From Methylogaea oryzae (GTDB lineage Bacteria > Pseudomonadota > Gammaproteobacteria > Methylococcales > Methylococcaceae), in assembly GCF_019669985.1 (NCBI RefSeq), contig NZ_AP019782.1:2722001-2786000 (forward strand): a stretch of 64,000 bases of DNA, given 5' to 3'. Shown piece after piece: positions 18,195 through 26,421 of this stretch; positions within the stretch are counted from its first letter, which is position 1; every line of letters starts with the position of its first letter. A program made the translations under genes and the position numbers. The notes beneath the pieces are model-generated. The model did no database searches. It saw only the letters and a program-made list of their open reading frames with translations, and was not told the DNA's origin.

Positions 18195-20951
18195 TCAGCG
18201 GCCTCCCAAGGTGTCCATAACCCGATCCAGCACCGCCATGAACTCGGCGACCTTGATGGGCTTGGTGAGATAGTGATGGAACCCGGCCGCCAAGCCTTTC
18301 TCCACATCGTCCGGCATGGCATTGGCGCTGAGCGCCAGCACCACGCTGCCGGCCGTTTCCGGCATGGCGCGCAAGCGGCGCAGCACTTCGAAACCGTCCA
18401 TGCCGGGCAAATTGATGTCCAATAGGATCACCTCGGGGCGCGCCACGCGGGCCAACGCGATGCCGGCGGGGCCGTCCTCGGCCGTCCACAATTTGACGGC
18501 CGGCCGCCGCGCCAACAGGCGCTGCACCACTTTCAAGTTGGCCGGATTGTCTTCCACGTACAGCACGTTGCAAGCTTGCGCCGGGGCGTCCGCCGCAGCG
18601 GCGTCGTCGCTGAACAACGATTCGTCGGCACCGCCCGCGACCTGGTTGACCGAGCGGGGCAGCAGCACGCTGAACACGCTGCCCTCGCCCGGCCGGCTGG
18701 ATACCTCGATGGAACCGCCCATGGCGGTGACCAAGCCCCTGGCGATCACCAGCCCGATCCCCGTGCCTTGCACATCGCCCAGTTCCGCGTCGAAGCGGTT
18801 GAACGGCTCGTACAGGCGTTTCAATTGCTCTTCGCTCAAGCCGCAGCCCTGGTCCGCCACGGAAATGCGCACCCGGTCGTCGCCCACCGGCTCGCAGTAA
18901 ACGTGCACGTGCCCGGCCTCCCGGTTGTATTTGACCGCGTTGGACAGCAGGTTCAGCAATACCTGCTTCAAGCGCATGCGATCGGCCCATATAAACGCCG
19001 CCGCACAACCGGAAATATCCTCGTGCAAGGTGATGCGGCGCGGCTCCGCCAGGGGGGCGAGCAAATCGCGGCAATCGTCCAGCACGTCGCTCAGGGCCAC
19101 AGCGCCCGGATTGATGTCGACTTTGCCGGCCTCGATCTTGGACAAGTCCAAGACTTCGTTGATCAACTCCAGCAAGTGCCAGCCGGCTTTCAGCACCTGC
19201 TGAACGCTTTCGTTCTGCTCCTCGCTCAAGGGCTCGTCCGGATCGGACTGCAGCAGCTGGGAAAACCCCAGTATGGCGTTGAGCGGCGTGCGCAATTCAT
19301 GGCTCATGCGCGACAAAAACTCCGACTTGGCTTGGCTGGCGCGCTCCGCCTGCTCCTTCGCCAACACCAATTGCTCCTGAATCGCCTGCAAGTGGGTGAT
19401 GTCGGTGCGGATGGAAATATAGCGGCTGAAGCGTCCCGCCTCGTCCGCCACGGGAACGATGGTGGTTTCCACCCAGTAGTAACTGCCGTTCTTGCGGCGA
19501 TTGCGCAGCTCGCCCTGCCAGACTTTGCCTTCGGCGATGGTGCGCCACAAATCCGCGTACACATCGGGATCGTGATCGCCTTTCACCAAGCGATGGGTTC
19601 TGCCGAGCAACTCTTCGCGGGCGTAGCCGCTGATTTGGCAGAACTTGTCGTTAACGTAAGTGATGTTGCCGGCCCGGTCCGCCATGCTGACGATGGCATG
19701 CTGATCCAGGGCGAATTGCAATTGCCGCGCCGCTTGGCTGGCCTCGCGCATGCGCAGGTTGCTGCGTTGCAGAAGCCGCGCCCGCTGCACCCTCGGCAAG
19801 ACGGCGGACGCCAAGCGCGCCGGGGTAATCGGCTTGACCAGGAAGTCGTCGCCGCCCAGATTCACCGCCGCCAAGCGCTGGTCGAAATCCATTTCCGCCG
19901 ACAAAAACACGATGGGCACGTCGTCGTACCTGGGCAGCTGACGCAGTACCGCCGCCAGTTCCAGACCGCTGCAACCGGGCATGTAAACGTCCATCAGGAT
20001 CAATTCCGGCTTGAAGCGGTCGAACACTTCCACCGCCGTCAGTGGATCGATCACCGTTTCCACGGTCATGCCGTGGCTTTCCAGGGCCTTTCGATGCAGC
20101 AGAGCGCCGAATTCGTCGTCGTCCACCAAGCCGATACGGTAAGCGTCCACCACGACCCGCCCACAAATGGAATTCAGCGCGCGGACCAAGGCGCCCACCG
20201 TCACCGGCTTGGTGAAATAGGCGCGGCAACCGGCGCGAACCGCGCTCAAACGCGCCGCCGTATCGTCGCGCTCGGAGACGAAGACGACAGGCACCCCTTG
20301 CGACGCCAAATCGGCGGCGAGCCGCGCGCCGGCCAAGTCGCCTTCGCTGACATTCATGTCGACGATGACGGCGCAAGGAATACGCCGCGACAACGCCGCC
20401 TCCAGTGCCTTCAGCCCCTCGAAGGTCTCAACGAGATATCCCTGCGCCCCCAACCCCGAGGCCAGGTTGGCCGCAAAGCGGGCGTCGTCGTCCAACACAT
20501 AGATCAAACAGGATTCGTTGTCGGCATGGACGGGGTTGGCGACGGAAGCCGGCGCCGGAGCGGCAGCCGCGAGCGGCCCGTCGTCCTCCATCCCCTCCGG
20601 CGAAACGGCCGCCGCCTTTTCCAGGGCCGCCGCTTGTTCCAGCCACTGCAAATAAGCCGCGCCCTGCCGCTGGAACAATTCGCCGCCGCCCCACGCCTCC
20701 GCCTCCTTGAGCAAGCCTTCGAAACGCCGGGCGATGTCCGCCACGGAACGGCAGCCGAACGTCCCGGCCGAGCCAACCAGCGTGTGCAAAATCCGGCGCA
20801 GCTCCTCGCCGGCGCCGGCGGGATCTTCGCCGCGGCATACCCGCTCCCACGCCAGTGCGACGGCCCGCAGCCTTTCCGGCAACCGCTCCAGGTAACCGGC
20901 GCGCAACGCTTCCAAATGCGCGCCCATCGCTGCGTTATTCCGGTCGGTCAA
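18195..20951 (-). CDS. Hybrid histidine kinase (Hpt-REC-REC-PAS-HisKA-HATPase-REC)
   Basis: 918-residue relay protein with an unusual N-terminal Hpt (His56 in [16 protein letters not shown]), then two receivers (Asp198 in VIVDMNVS; Asp321 in [10 protein letters not shown]), a PAS domain (about 410-525), HisKA with His551 ([13 protein letters not shown]), HATPase ([29 protein letters not shown]) and a final receiver ([15 protein letters not shown]). No membrane helix. It starts with TTG, overlapping the stop of the upstream GGDEF gene in a TTGA, preceded by a GGGAGAG site. This rare start is supported by the overlap and domain fit. It probably takes part in a multi-step phosphorelay with its neighbours. 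Confidence 0.92.
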   Translation of the reverse strand: MTDRNNAAMGAHLEALRAGYLERLPERLRAVALAWERVCRGEDPAGAGEELRRILHTLVGSAGTFGCRSVADIARRFEGLLKEAEAWGGGELFQRQGAAYLQWLEQAAALEKAAAVSPEGMEDDGPLAAAAPAPASVANPVHADNESCLIYVLDDDARFAANLASGLGAQGYLVETFEGLKALEAALSRRIPCAVIVDMNVSEGDLAGARLAADLASQGVPVVFVSERDDTAARLSAVRAGCRAYFTKPVTVGALVRALNSICGRVVVDAYRIGLVDDDEFGALLHRKALESHGMTVETVIDPLTAVEVFDRFKPELILMDVYMPGCSGLELAAVLRQLPRYDDVPIVFLSAEMDFDQRLAAVNLGGDDFLVKPITPARLASAVLPRVQRARLLQRSNLRMREASQAARQLQFALDQHAIVSMADRAGNITYVNDKFCQISGYAREELLGRTHRLVKGDHDPDVYADLWRTIAEGKVWQGELRNRRKNGSYYWVETTIVPVADEAGRFSRYISIRTDITHLQAIQEQLVLAKEQAERASQAKSEFLSRMSHELRTPLNAILGFSQLLQSDPDEPLSEEQNESVQQVLKAGWHLLELINEVLDLSKIEAGKVDINPGAVALSDVLDDCRDLLAPLAEPRRITLHEDISGCAAAFIWADRMRLKQVLLNLLSNAVKYNREAGHVHVYCEPVGDDRVRISVADQGCGLSEEQLKRLYEPFNRFDAELGDVQGTGIGLVIARGLVTAMGGSIEVSSRPGEGSVFSVLLPRSVNQVAGGADESLFSDDAAAADAPAQACNVLYVEDNPANLKVVQRLLARRPAVKLWTAEDGPAGIALARVARPEVILLDINLPGMDGFEVLRRLRAMPETAGSVVLALSANAMPDDVEKGLAAGFHHYLTKPIKVAEFMAVLDRVMDTLGGR

Positions 20952-22597
20952 ACAGGCTCTCCCGCACTATTGACCCGATTGCGCCCGGCTTTTTTGGCCC
21001 GGTACAAGGCCTGATCGGCCTGTTCGAGCAACCGGTCGAGGCCGGCAAAATCGGGATAGGCCGCGACGCCGCAACTGAAGCTGGCGTAGAACGTCCCTTG
21101 CGGCGTCTGGTATTCCACTTTGGAGAAAGCCTCGCGCACTTCGTCCATTACCTTGACCGCCGCCTCCAAAGGCGTGTCCGGCAAAATGGCGATAAATTCC
21201 TCGCCGCCGTAGCGGCCGACGATGTCGCTCTTGCGCAGCCGCTGTTGCAGCAACAGGGACAGACTGCGAATCACCCGGTCGCCGACCGGATGGCCGTAGG
21301 TATCGTTCACCGACTTGAAATGGTCGATGTCCACCATGGCCACGGCCAGGGGCATTTGGCTGCGGATGGCGCGGGACAACTGGATGTCCAACTGCTTTTT
21401 CGACTCGGTATGGTTCAACAAGCCGGTCAGGCTGTCCCGGTACATGATGGAACGCAAGGCGCGCGCCCGCTGCACGCGGCTCGCCACGGCCGACACCAGA
21501 TAATCCGGCTGAATCGGCTTGGTGAGGAAGTCGTCGCCGCCCAGGCTCATGGCCTCTTGCTGGCGTTCCAGATTCTTCTCCGCCGAGAGAAACACGATGG
21601 GGATACTCAAGAAAACCGTGAACTGGCGAACGACCGTAGCCAGCTCGGCACCCGTGCACTCCGGCATATACATGTCCATCAACACCAAGTCCGGGTTGAA
21701 TTCCTGCAAATGCGCCAGTGCCTCCAGGGGATTGGTCACCACCCGTCCCACCATGCCGGCCTGCTCCAAGGTCAGCTTGTAGAAATTGGCCAAAGTGGCC
21801 GAGTCGTCCACGATGAGAATGCGGTAGGCCTCTTCCGGCTTGCGCCCGGCGAAGCGATCCAACACGTCGATCAGGGCGGCCACGTCCAACGGTTTGGTGA
21901 GATAGGCCGCCCCCCCCGCCCGGACCGCCGCCAAGCGCGTGGCGAAATCGTCCCGCGAAGAAATGAACACCACCGCGACTCCGCTCACCAAGCCCACGTC
22001 CAACGCCGTCAACAGCTCGGCGCCATTGCCGTCGGGCAGCTCGATCCCCATCACCAAGGCCACCGGGCGGCGCTCGCGCAACGCCTGCTCGACACCGCCG
22101 AAACGCTCGAAGCGCCGCACTTCGTAGCCGAAATATCCCAATTGGGCGACCACCACAGAGGCCACGTGATCGTCCCCTTCCACCACGTAAACCTCGTTGG
22201 CACTTTCCGACACTGCGGGCGCGTCCGGCGGGGCCACCACTTTCAAAGCGGTGGCGCGGGCGCGCTGGGAAGCGTTGACCAATTTCAGCACAGAGGACTG
22301 CACGTCCTCGAAATACTGCTGATCGGGAGTGAAGTCGTCGACCCTGGCCAAAGCCAATAACGCCTCCAACTCCTTGGCGGCTTCGCTGACCTGCGCCAAA
22401 CCGAAAGTGGTGGCCGACCCAGCCACGCCGTGCACCAAGCGGTAGACGCTCTCCAACAGCGGACGCTCCCACTGCTGATCTTTCAAGGAAGACCAAGCCA
22501 CCACCAAGGAACGTATCTTGGCCGGCAGCTGTTGAAGGTACTCCTCCTGTAAGCCGCGCAGACGGCGCTGCAACTCCATCGCCGACGGCTCAGTCAT
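20948..22597 (-). CDS. Multi-domain response regulator with GGDEF output (Hpt-pseudoREC-REC-GGDEF)
   Basis: 549 residues. Hpt at the N-terminus with His56 (YRLVHGVAGSATTFG); a first receiver at about 136-250 in which the phospho-acceptor is replaced by Gly184 (LVMGIELPDG); a second, intact receiver (Asp308 in LVLMDMYMPEC); and a C-terminal diguanylate cyclase with GGEEF (464-468) and an RxxD inhibitory site (455-458) five residues before it. The protein should make cyclic di-GMP under phosphorelay control and be product-inhibited. First gene of the cluster; overlaps the following TTG start by 4 bases. The ATG at 22597 is the only good candidate start. Confidence 0.93.
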   Translation of the reverse strand: MTEPSAMELQRRLRGLQEEYLQQLPAKIRSLVVAWSSLKDQQWERPLLESVYRLVHGVAGSATTFGLAQVSEAAKELEALLALARVDDFTPDQQYFEDVQSSVLKLVNASQRARATALKVVAPPDAPAVSESANEVYVVEGDDHVASVVVAQLGYFGYEVRRFERFGGVEQALRERRPVALVMGIELPDGNGAELLTALDVGLVSGVAVVFISSRDDFATRLAAVRAGGAAYLTKPLDVAALIDVLDRFAGRKPEEAYRILIVDDSATLANFYKLTLEQAGMVGRVVTNPLEALAHLQEFNPDLVLMDMYMPECTGAELATVVRQFTVFLSIPIVFLSAEKNLERQQEAMSLGGDDFLTKPIQPDYLVSAVASRVQRARALRSIMYRDSLTGLLNHTESKKQLDIQLSRAIRSQMPLAVAMVDIDHFKSVNDTYGHPVGDRVIRSLSLLLQQRLRKSDIVGRYGGEEFIAILPDTPLEAAVKVMDEVREAFSKVEYQTPQGTFYASFSCGVAAYPDFAGLDRLLEQADQALYRAKKAGRNRVNSAGEPV

Positions 22598-22905
22598 GAA
22601 TTCGTCTCCGCCATGATCTTACGAAATCTCCCGCCACGTCCGTCCACCTCGGGATAAACCCTCTCGCCCTTTTTCGCCCGCGAATCGCGCGGACACAGCA
22701 ATGACGCCCGTTTCAGCCGTTCGGCGGCGCCTAAAGTTTGAACAAAAAACCGGCATATCATCCCACAGAGATAGTGTGGGCGATATCACGTATTGCATCC
22801 GCCGCCACAGGCGTCGAAACGCCCCCACGAATGCGAATCGCTTGCATTATTACTAAATCGTGACATGATATTAAGAACGCTTCTCATATTCAAACGGGGG
22901 TTCTT
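22598..22905. other. Divergent control region between phosphorelay cluster and porin gene
   Basis: 308 bases. The part near the porin gene is AT-rich and holds the Fur-box-like site (22830-22848) and a second dyad with GAAC-G-CTTC core (22868-22890). The rest must carry the promoter of the divergent phosphorelay cluster. The 69-codon minus-strand frame within it (22619-22828) has no start signal or composition in its favour. Confidence 0.5.
22830..22848. promoter_or_regulatory. Fur-box-like operator upstream of the porin gene
   Basis: AATGCGAATCGCTTGCATT is a 19-bp dyad (AATGC/GCATT ends) that closely resembles the usual gammaproteobacterial Fur site form; its central 15 bases agree with 10 of 15 of the 7-1-7 Fur consensus. 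A second partial dyad (22868-22890) lies nearer the gene. Their position fits a promoter shut by Fe-Fur. Not tested by alignment software. Confidence 0.7.
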
Positions 22906-24342
22906 ATGCGCGCAAAACAACAACTGCTATTGGCAAGCATAGCGACGGCCTGTGCGGTGACGGCGCTGGATGCCGCCGCCGCGCCACCGGCCACCTTGGA
23001 TCAAATGTGGGCGATCATTCAACAGCAGCAAAAAGAAATCGAAACGCTCAAGAAAAAAACCGAACTCGCCGATGTCCAAGGCCAAGAGCTGAAGCAGCTG
23101 CGCGCAGAGACCGAGGTATTGAAGAAGGAACGAGGAACGGCAAGCGGCGGCAACGACGCCCAGCGCAAAACCGACATCCTCGCCTCCGAAGTGGAAAAGC
23201 TGAAAACGGCGCTGGTGATCCCCGAGTCCAAGCAATACAAGAGCCAATACGGCCTCGGCCCCGCCGCCTCCGGCGTATACGGCGTCAACAAAGGCCTGTC
23301 CATCGGCGGCTACGGCGAAGCGGTATACACCAACCAAGCCAGCGACAAAGGCGCCAAAAAAGACACCATCGACGCCGAACGCCTGGTGATGTACCTGGGC
23401 TACAAATTCTCCGACCGCATCATCCTCAACAACGAAATCGAATTCGAGCACGCCAGCACCGGCGAAGGCGCCGAGCAAAAAGGCGAAGTCTCCGTCGAAT
23501 TCTCCCAACTGGACTTCCTGCTGCACCCGGCCGCCAACATCCGCGCCGGCCTGATGCTGATGCCCATGGGCTTCATCAACGAAATGCACGAGCCCACCAC
23601 CTTCCACGGCAACTACCGTCCGGAAGTGGAACGCCGCATCATCCCCAGCACCTGGCGCGAAATGGGCGCCGGCCTGTTCGGCGAACCCTTGCCCGGCCTG
23701 CAATACCGCCTGTACGCGGTCAACGGCCTGGACGCCAGCGGCTTCTCCTCCGCCGGCTGGAAAGAGGCGACGCAAGGCGGCAGCATGGCCAAGGCGGAAA
23801 ACTTCGCCACTGTAGGCCGCGTCGACTACTCGCCCAGCTTCGTCCCCGGCCTCATGGTGGGCGGTTCCGCCTACATGGGCGACTCCGGCCAAAGCCAGAA
23901 ATTCGACGGCCTAAAGAAAAACGCCTTTACCCAGCTGTACGAAGGCCATCTGCAATGGCATTACAAAGGCTTCGAATTCCGCAGCCTGGGCGCCTGGGGC
24001 CGCGTGAACAACGCCGCCGCGCTCAGCGCCGCCAAGGGCGAAACCATCGGCAGCGCCACTTTCGGCTGGTACACCGAAGGGGCCTACGACGTCATGCCGC
24101 ACCTGATGCCGACCTCCAACCAGTACCTCGCGCCTTTCGTGCGCTACGAACGCTTTGATACAATCGCCGACGTGCCCACCGGCTATGCCGACGACCCGGC
24201 GCAAAACAAGGAAGTCTACCAAGCCGGCGTCACCTACAAGCCCATCGGCAACGTCGCCATCAAAGCCGACTACCGCAATATTTCGGCGCGCCAAGGCAAA
24301 CCGGCGGACGAGTTCAACCTGGGCCTGGGCTTTATCTTCTAA
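22906..24342 (+). CDS. Outer-membrane porin-like protein with N-terminal coiled coil
   Basis: 478 residues. Signal peptide (MRAKQQLLLASIATACAVTALDAAA) and then a coiled-coil helix at about 35-110 (IIQQQQKEIETLKKKTELAD), followed by a beta-barrel-type C-terminus ending in ...LGLGFIF with a terminal Phe, the usual outer-membrane-protein signal. Repeated Tyr/Phe/Trp-alternating segments (SIGGYGEAVYTN; HYKGFEFRSLGAWGR) fit barrel strands. The overall look is of a phosphate-selective-porin-like or general porin. A GGGGG site precedes ATG 22906. It stands first in a Fur-box-controlled trio with an FMN-binding and a membrane protein, so substrate entry (iron species) is inferred. Confidence 0.85.
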   Translation: MRAKQQLLLASIATACAVTALDAAAAPPATLDQMWAIIQQQQKEIETLKKKTELADVQGQELKQLRAETEVLKKERGTASGGNDAQRKTDILASEVEKLKTALVIPESKQYKSQYGLGPAASGVYGVNKGLSIGGYGEAVYTNQASDKGAKKDTIDAERLVMYLGYKFSDRIILNNEIEFEHASTGEGAEQKGEVSVEFSQLDFLLHPAANIRAGLMLMPMGFINEMHEPTTFHGNYRPEVERRIIPSTWREMGAGLFGEPLPGLQYRLYAVNGLDASGFSSAGWKEATQGGSMAKAENFATVGRVDYSPSFVPGLMVGGSAYMGDSGQSQKFDGLKKNAFTQLYEGHLQWHYKGFEFRSLGAWGRVNNAAALSAAKGETIGSATFGWYTEGAYDVMPHLMPTSNQYLAPFVRYERFDTIADVPTGYADDPAQNKEVYQAGVTYKPIGNVAIKADYRNISARQGKPADEFNLGLGFIF

Positions 24343-24360
24343 CCGACCAATGACAACGCC

Positions 24361-24900
24361 ATGCGCCGAACCCTAGCCATCGGACTGACCCTGCTCGCTT
24401 TGACCGCCGGCAACGCCAACGCCGTCGTTTACTACAGCAAAGAGGAAGCGTTCCAACTGGCTTTCGGCGAAGGCGCCACGGTGGAAACCAAGCCCCTGTT
24501 CCTCAGCGACGCCCAAACCGCGCAAATCGAACAGCTGGCCCAGGCGAAACTGGAATCCCAGCTGTACACCTTTTACGTCGGCAAGCGCGGCGAACAGGTG
24601 CTGGGCTACGCCGCCATCGAAACCCACACCGTGCGCAGCCACCCGGAAACGCTGCTGCTGGTATTGTCCCCGGCCGGCGAACTGGAAAAAGTCGAAGTGC
24701 TGGCCTTCCACGAACCGCCGGAGTACCAGCCGCCGCAACGCTGGTACAACCTGCTGCTGAAAAAGCCGCTGGAAGCCATGCGGCTGGGCAACGGCATCGA
24801 CGCCATCAGCGGCGCCACCCTCAGCACCCGCTCCGCCGTGGACTCGGCCCGCAAAGTGCTGGCCGTGTACCGCACCGCCCTGGCCGGAAACCCGCACTGA
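24361..24900 (+). CDS. FMN-binding domain protein (covalently flavinylated, extracytoplasmic)
   Basis: 179 residues with a Sec signal peptide (MRRTLAIGLTLLALTAGNANA) and an FMN-binding domain carrying the ApbE flavinylation motif DxxSGAT at 147-153 (DAISGATLSTRS); FMN would be attached to Thr153. Such domains act as one-electron carriers outside the cytoplasm. The gene ends where the membrane-protein gene starts (TGATG overlap by one base), implying translational coupling. The periplasmic partner of the barrel and membrane protein is suggested by position. The flavin transferase gene apbE is not in the window. Confidence 0.87.
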   Translation: MRRTLAIGLTLLALTAGNANAVVYYSKEEAFQLAFGEGATVETKPLFLSDAQTAQIEQLAQAKLESQLYTFYVGKRGEQVLGYAAIETHTVRSHPETLLLVLSPAGELEKVEVLAFHEPPEYQPPQRWYNLLLKKPLEAMRLGNGIDAISGATLSTRSAVDSARKVLAVYRTALAGNPH

Positions 24901-25433
24901 TGCGATTTTTCGTCACCGGCGAGCAAAACCGCCAGCTCACCATCAACACCATCGTCCTGCTGTTCCTCGGCTACGTCCTGCTGCTGTGGATCAGCAACGG
25001 CCTGATGTTCTTCCACAAGATGAGCCTCGCGCCCCAATCGGTCATCGACTACTACCTGGGCTCGGAAGAAAAGTTCACCAAGCCCATCAGCTACCAAACC
25101 CTGCTGGAAGTCAGCCACTTCCACCTGTTCGCCATGGGCATGCTGGTGCTCACCCTCACCCACCTGCTGCTGTTCACCCCGCTGGCCATGGGCCCCAAAC
25201 TCTGGCTCACCGGCCTCACCTTCTTCTCCGCCCTGGCCGACGAAGGCGCCGGCTGGCTGGTGCGCTTCGTCCACCCCCACTTCGCCTATTTCAAGATCGG
25301 CGCCTTCCTGGCACTGGAAGCCAGCCTGCTAGCCCTGCTGGTGTTTTGCAGCCTGTCGCTGTACTACCAGCGCAAGCACCTGTCGGCCCCGCATTCCCAT
25401 AAACACCGCCACAGCAAGCGCCGGCATAAATAG
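24900..25433 (+). CDS. Four-helix membrane protein with conserved-looking histidines (candidate cytochrome-b-like electron donor)
   Basis: 177 residues; hydrophobic segments at about 16-37, 70-97, 100-120 and 130-155. Histidines lie in or next to helices: His39 (MFFHKM), His73/His75 and His88 (VSHFHLFAMGMLVLTLTHLL), His125/His127 (VHPHF); bis-His ligation of heme b is therefore possible. The C-terminus is His-rich (HSHKHRHSKRRHK) and may bind metal. No family name could be assigned. Its start overlaps the stop of the FMN-binding protein. Passing electrons from the quinone pool to the periplasmic FMN is an inference only. Confidence 0.75.
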   Translation: MRFFVTGEQNRQLTINTIVLLFLGYVLLLWISNGLMFFHKMSLAPQSVIDYYLGSEEKFTKPISYQTLLEVSHFHLFAMGMLVLTLTHLLLFTPLAMGPKLWLTGLTFFSALADEGAGWLVRFVHPHFAYFKIGAFLALEASLLALLVFCSLSLYYQRKHLSAPHSHKHRHSKRRHK

Positions 25434-25708
25434 CCACGCCGTGTGCTTGGCGTTTCCGGCGCCCCGCCCAGCCACACAAAAGCCGCCCCCCATGCGGAGC
25501 AATACGCGGAAGAGCGCTCGGCGCCCTACGAATGCGGGTGACGGTTTTCTTCTTTGCCGAGTTGTAGGCTGGCTTGATAAACCCAGCATGTGCAGAAAAT
25601 TGCTGGGTTTCCGCTATCGCTTCAACCCAACCTACGCGCTGCGGGGATTAGCCGGGAACCAGCCGCCGCCAGCAGGCGGCGCGGTTCGCCGGCTTGGGGA
25701 GTGAGCCT
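25434..25708. other. Intergenic region with palindromic repeat
   Basis: 275 bases between convergent genes. It holds the imperfect nested palindrome at 25564-25635 described separately. A short plus-strand frame (25441-25704) crosses it but has no start support. Confidence 0.45.
25564..25635. repeat. Nested palindromic repeat (GTAGG-TTG type)
   Basis: Outer arms GTAGGCTGGCTTG and CAACCCAACCTAC, inner perfect 10-bp arms AAACCCAGCA/TGCTGGGTTT. Related elements with GGGTTA/TAACCC arms occur at 32490-32562 and 52098-52166, each just outside a coding region. Confidence 0.7.
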
Positions 25709-26212
25709 TTAACGGCTCCAGGTAATGCGCAGGGTGCCGTCCTCGTCCGTGTAGACGGAATGCAATTCACCCTGGTAAGCGTGGTGCACGGCTTGACCGA
25801 CGCCATGGGCCAAGTGAGCGCCGGTAAAAGTGACCAGAACACCGTCGCCTTCTTCCGCAATGTTCATGATGCGCTCCAGCGCATGTTCCGCTTTTGCCTT
25901 GGCTTCGGCGTTATGGATCAGATTCAGAATGTCCTGCCGATGCTGAGCAAAGAAAGCGCCTTTCACCCTGACCTCGGCAGCCGGCACGCCGTCGCGCACG
26001 CGCTCGCAGGCCGGACATGCATGGGTCTCGGCGCCTGCTCTCGGCTCGCCCCACTGCCAATGGCCGTTATGGAAAATGGCGCCGCAGTCCGGGCAGGTGG
26101 TGGGTTCCGGCCATTTCCCCCGTGCCCGGTAAGGATCGCTGACGCGCTCCGAATACAGGCTGTCCCTTCTGGGTTGGTGGCTGGGGTCGCTGTGTCTTGT
26201 CGGGCTGGTCAT
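25709..26212 (-). CDS. Zinc-ribbon protein of unknown function
   Basis: 167 residues with two CxxC pairs (Cys40/Cys43 in TTCPDCGAIF, Cys66/Cys69 in HACPACERV) that form a probable zinc ribbon, and a C-terminal helix/strand region. It resembles proteins annotated as BCAM0308 family, whose role is unknown; this match is from memory. The start ATG 26212 has a textbook AGGAGGT site six bases before it. It stands next to the AT-richer insert with the HD-Hsp90 gene. Confidence 0.82.
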   Translation of the reverse strand: MTSPTRHSDPSHQPRRDSLYSERVSDPYRARGKWPEPTTCPDCGAIFHNGHWQWGEPRAGAETHACPACERVRDGVPAAEVRVKGAFFAQHRQDILNLIHNAEAKAKAEHALERIMNIAEEGDGVLVTFTGAHLAHGVGQAVHHAYQGELHSVYTDEDGTLRITWSR

Positions 26213-26372
26213 GGCACACCTCCTGGTAAGCGCACATATGGGAACTACAAAGGATTCTTTTAAGGCATCGTCCGTGCCCAAGAAGTAATGGCGGATTACA
26301 GGGAACCGCCCTTCTTACTTACAGCATAGCCCAATCAGCCGGCACCAGGGGGCAAAGCTTCACAGACAAAAT

Positions 26373-26387
26373 GCAAGACCTGACCCC
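26373..26387 (+). repeat. Left copy of inverted 15-bp repeat bracketing the HD-Hsp90 gene
   Basis: GCAAGACCTGACCCC. The reverse-oriented copy at 29230-29244 differs at one base. Together they bracket about 2.85 kb of AT-richer DNA. Confidence 0.7.
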
Positions 26388-26421
26388 AAAACTGCGGCCT
26401 CCGTATCTAAAAACGGGGACC

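Noticed and set aside
18576-21014. Very long (812-codon) plus-strand open frame across the kinase cluster
   Set aside because: Antisense to clearly identified Hpt/receiver/kinase domains on the minus strand; composition is shadow-like.
22619-22828. 69-codon minus-strand frame upstream of the GGDEF gene
   Set aside because: Lies in the divergent control region; no ribosome site and no recognisable protein.
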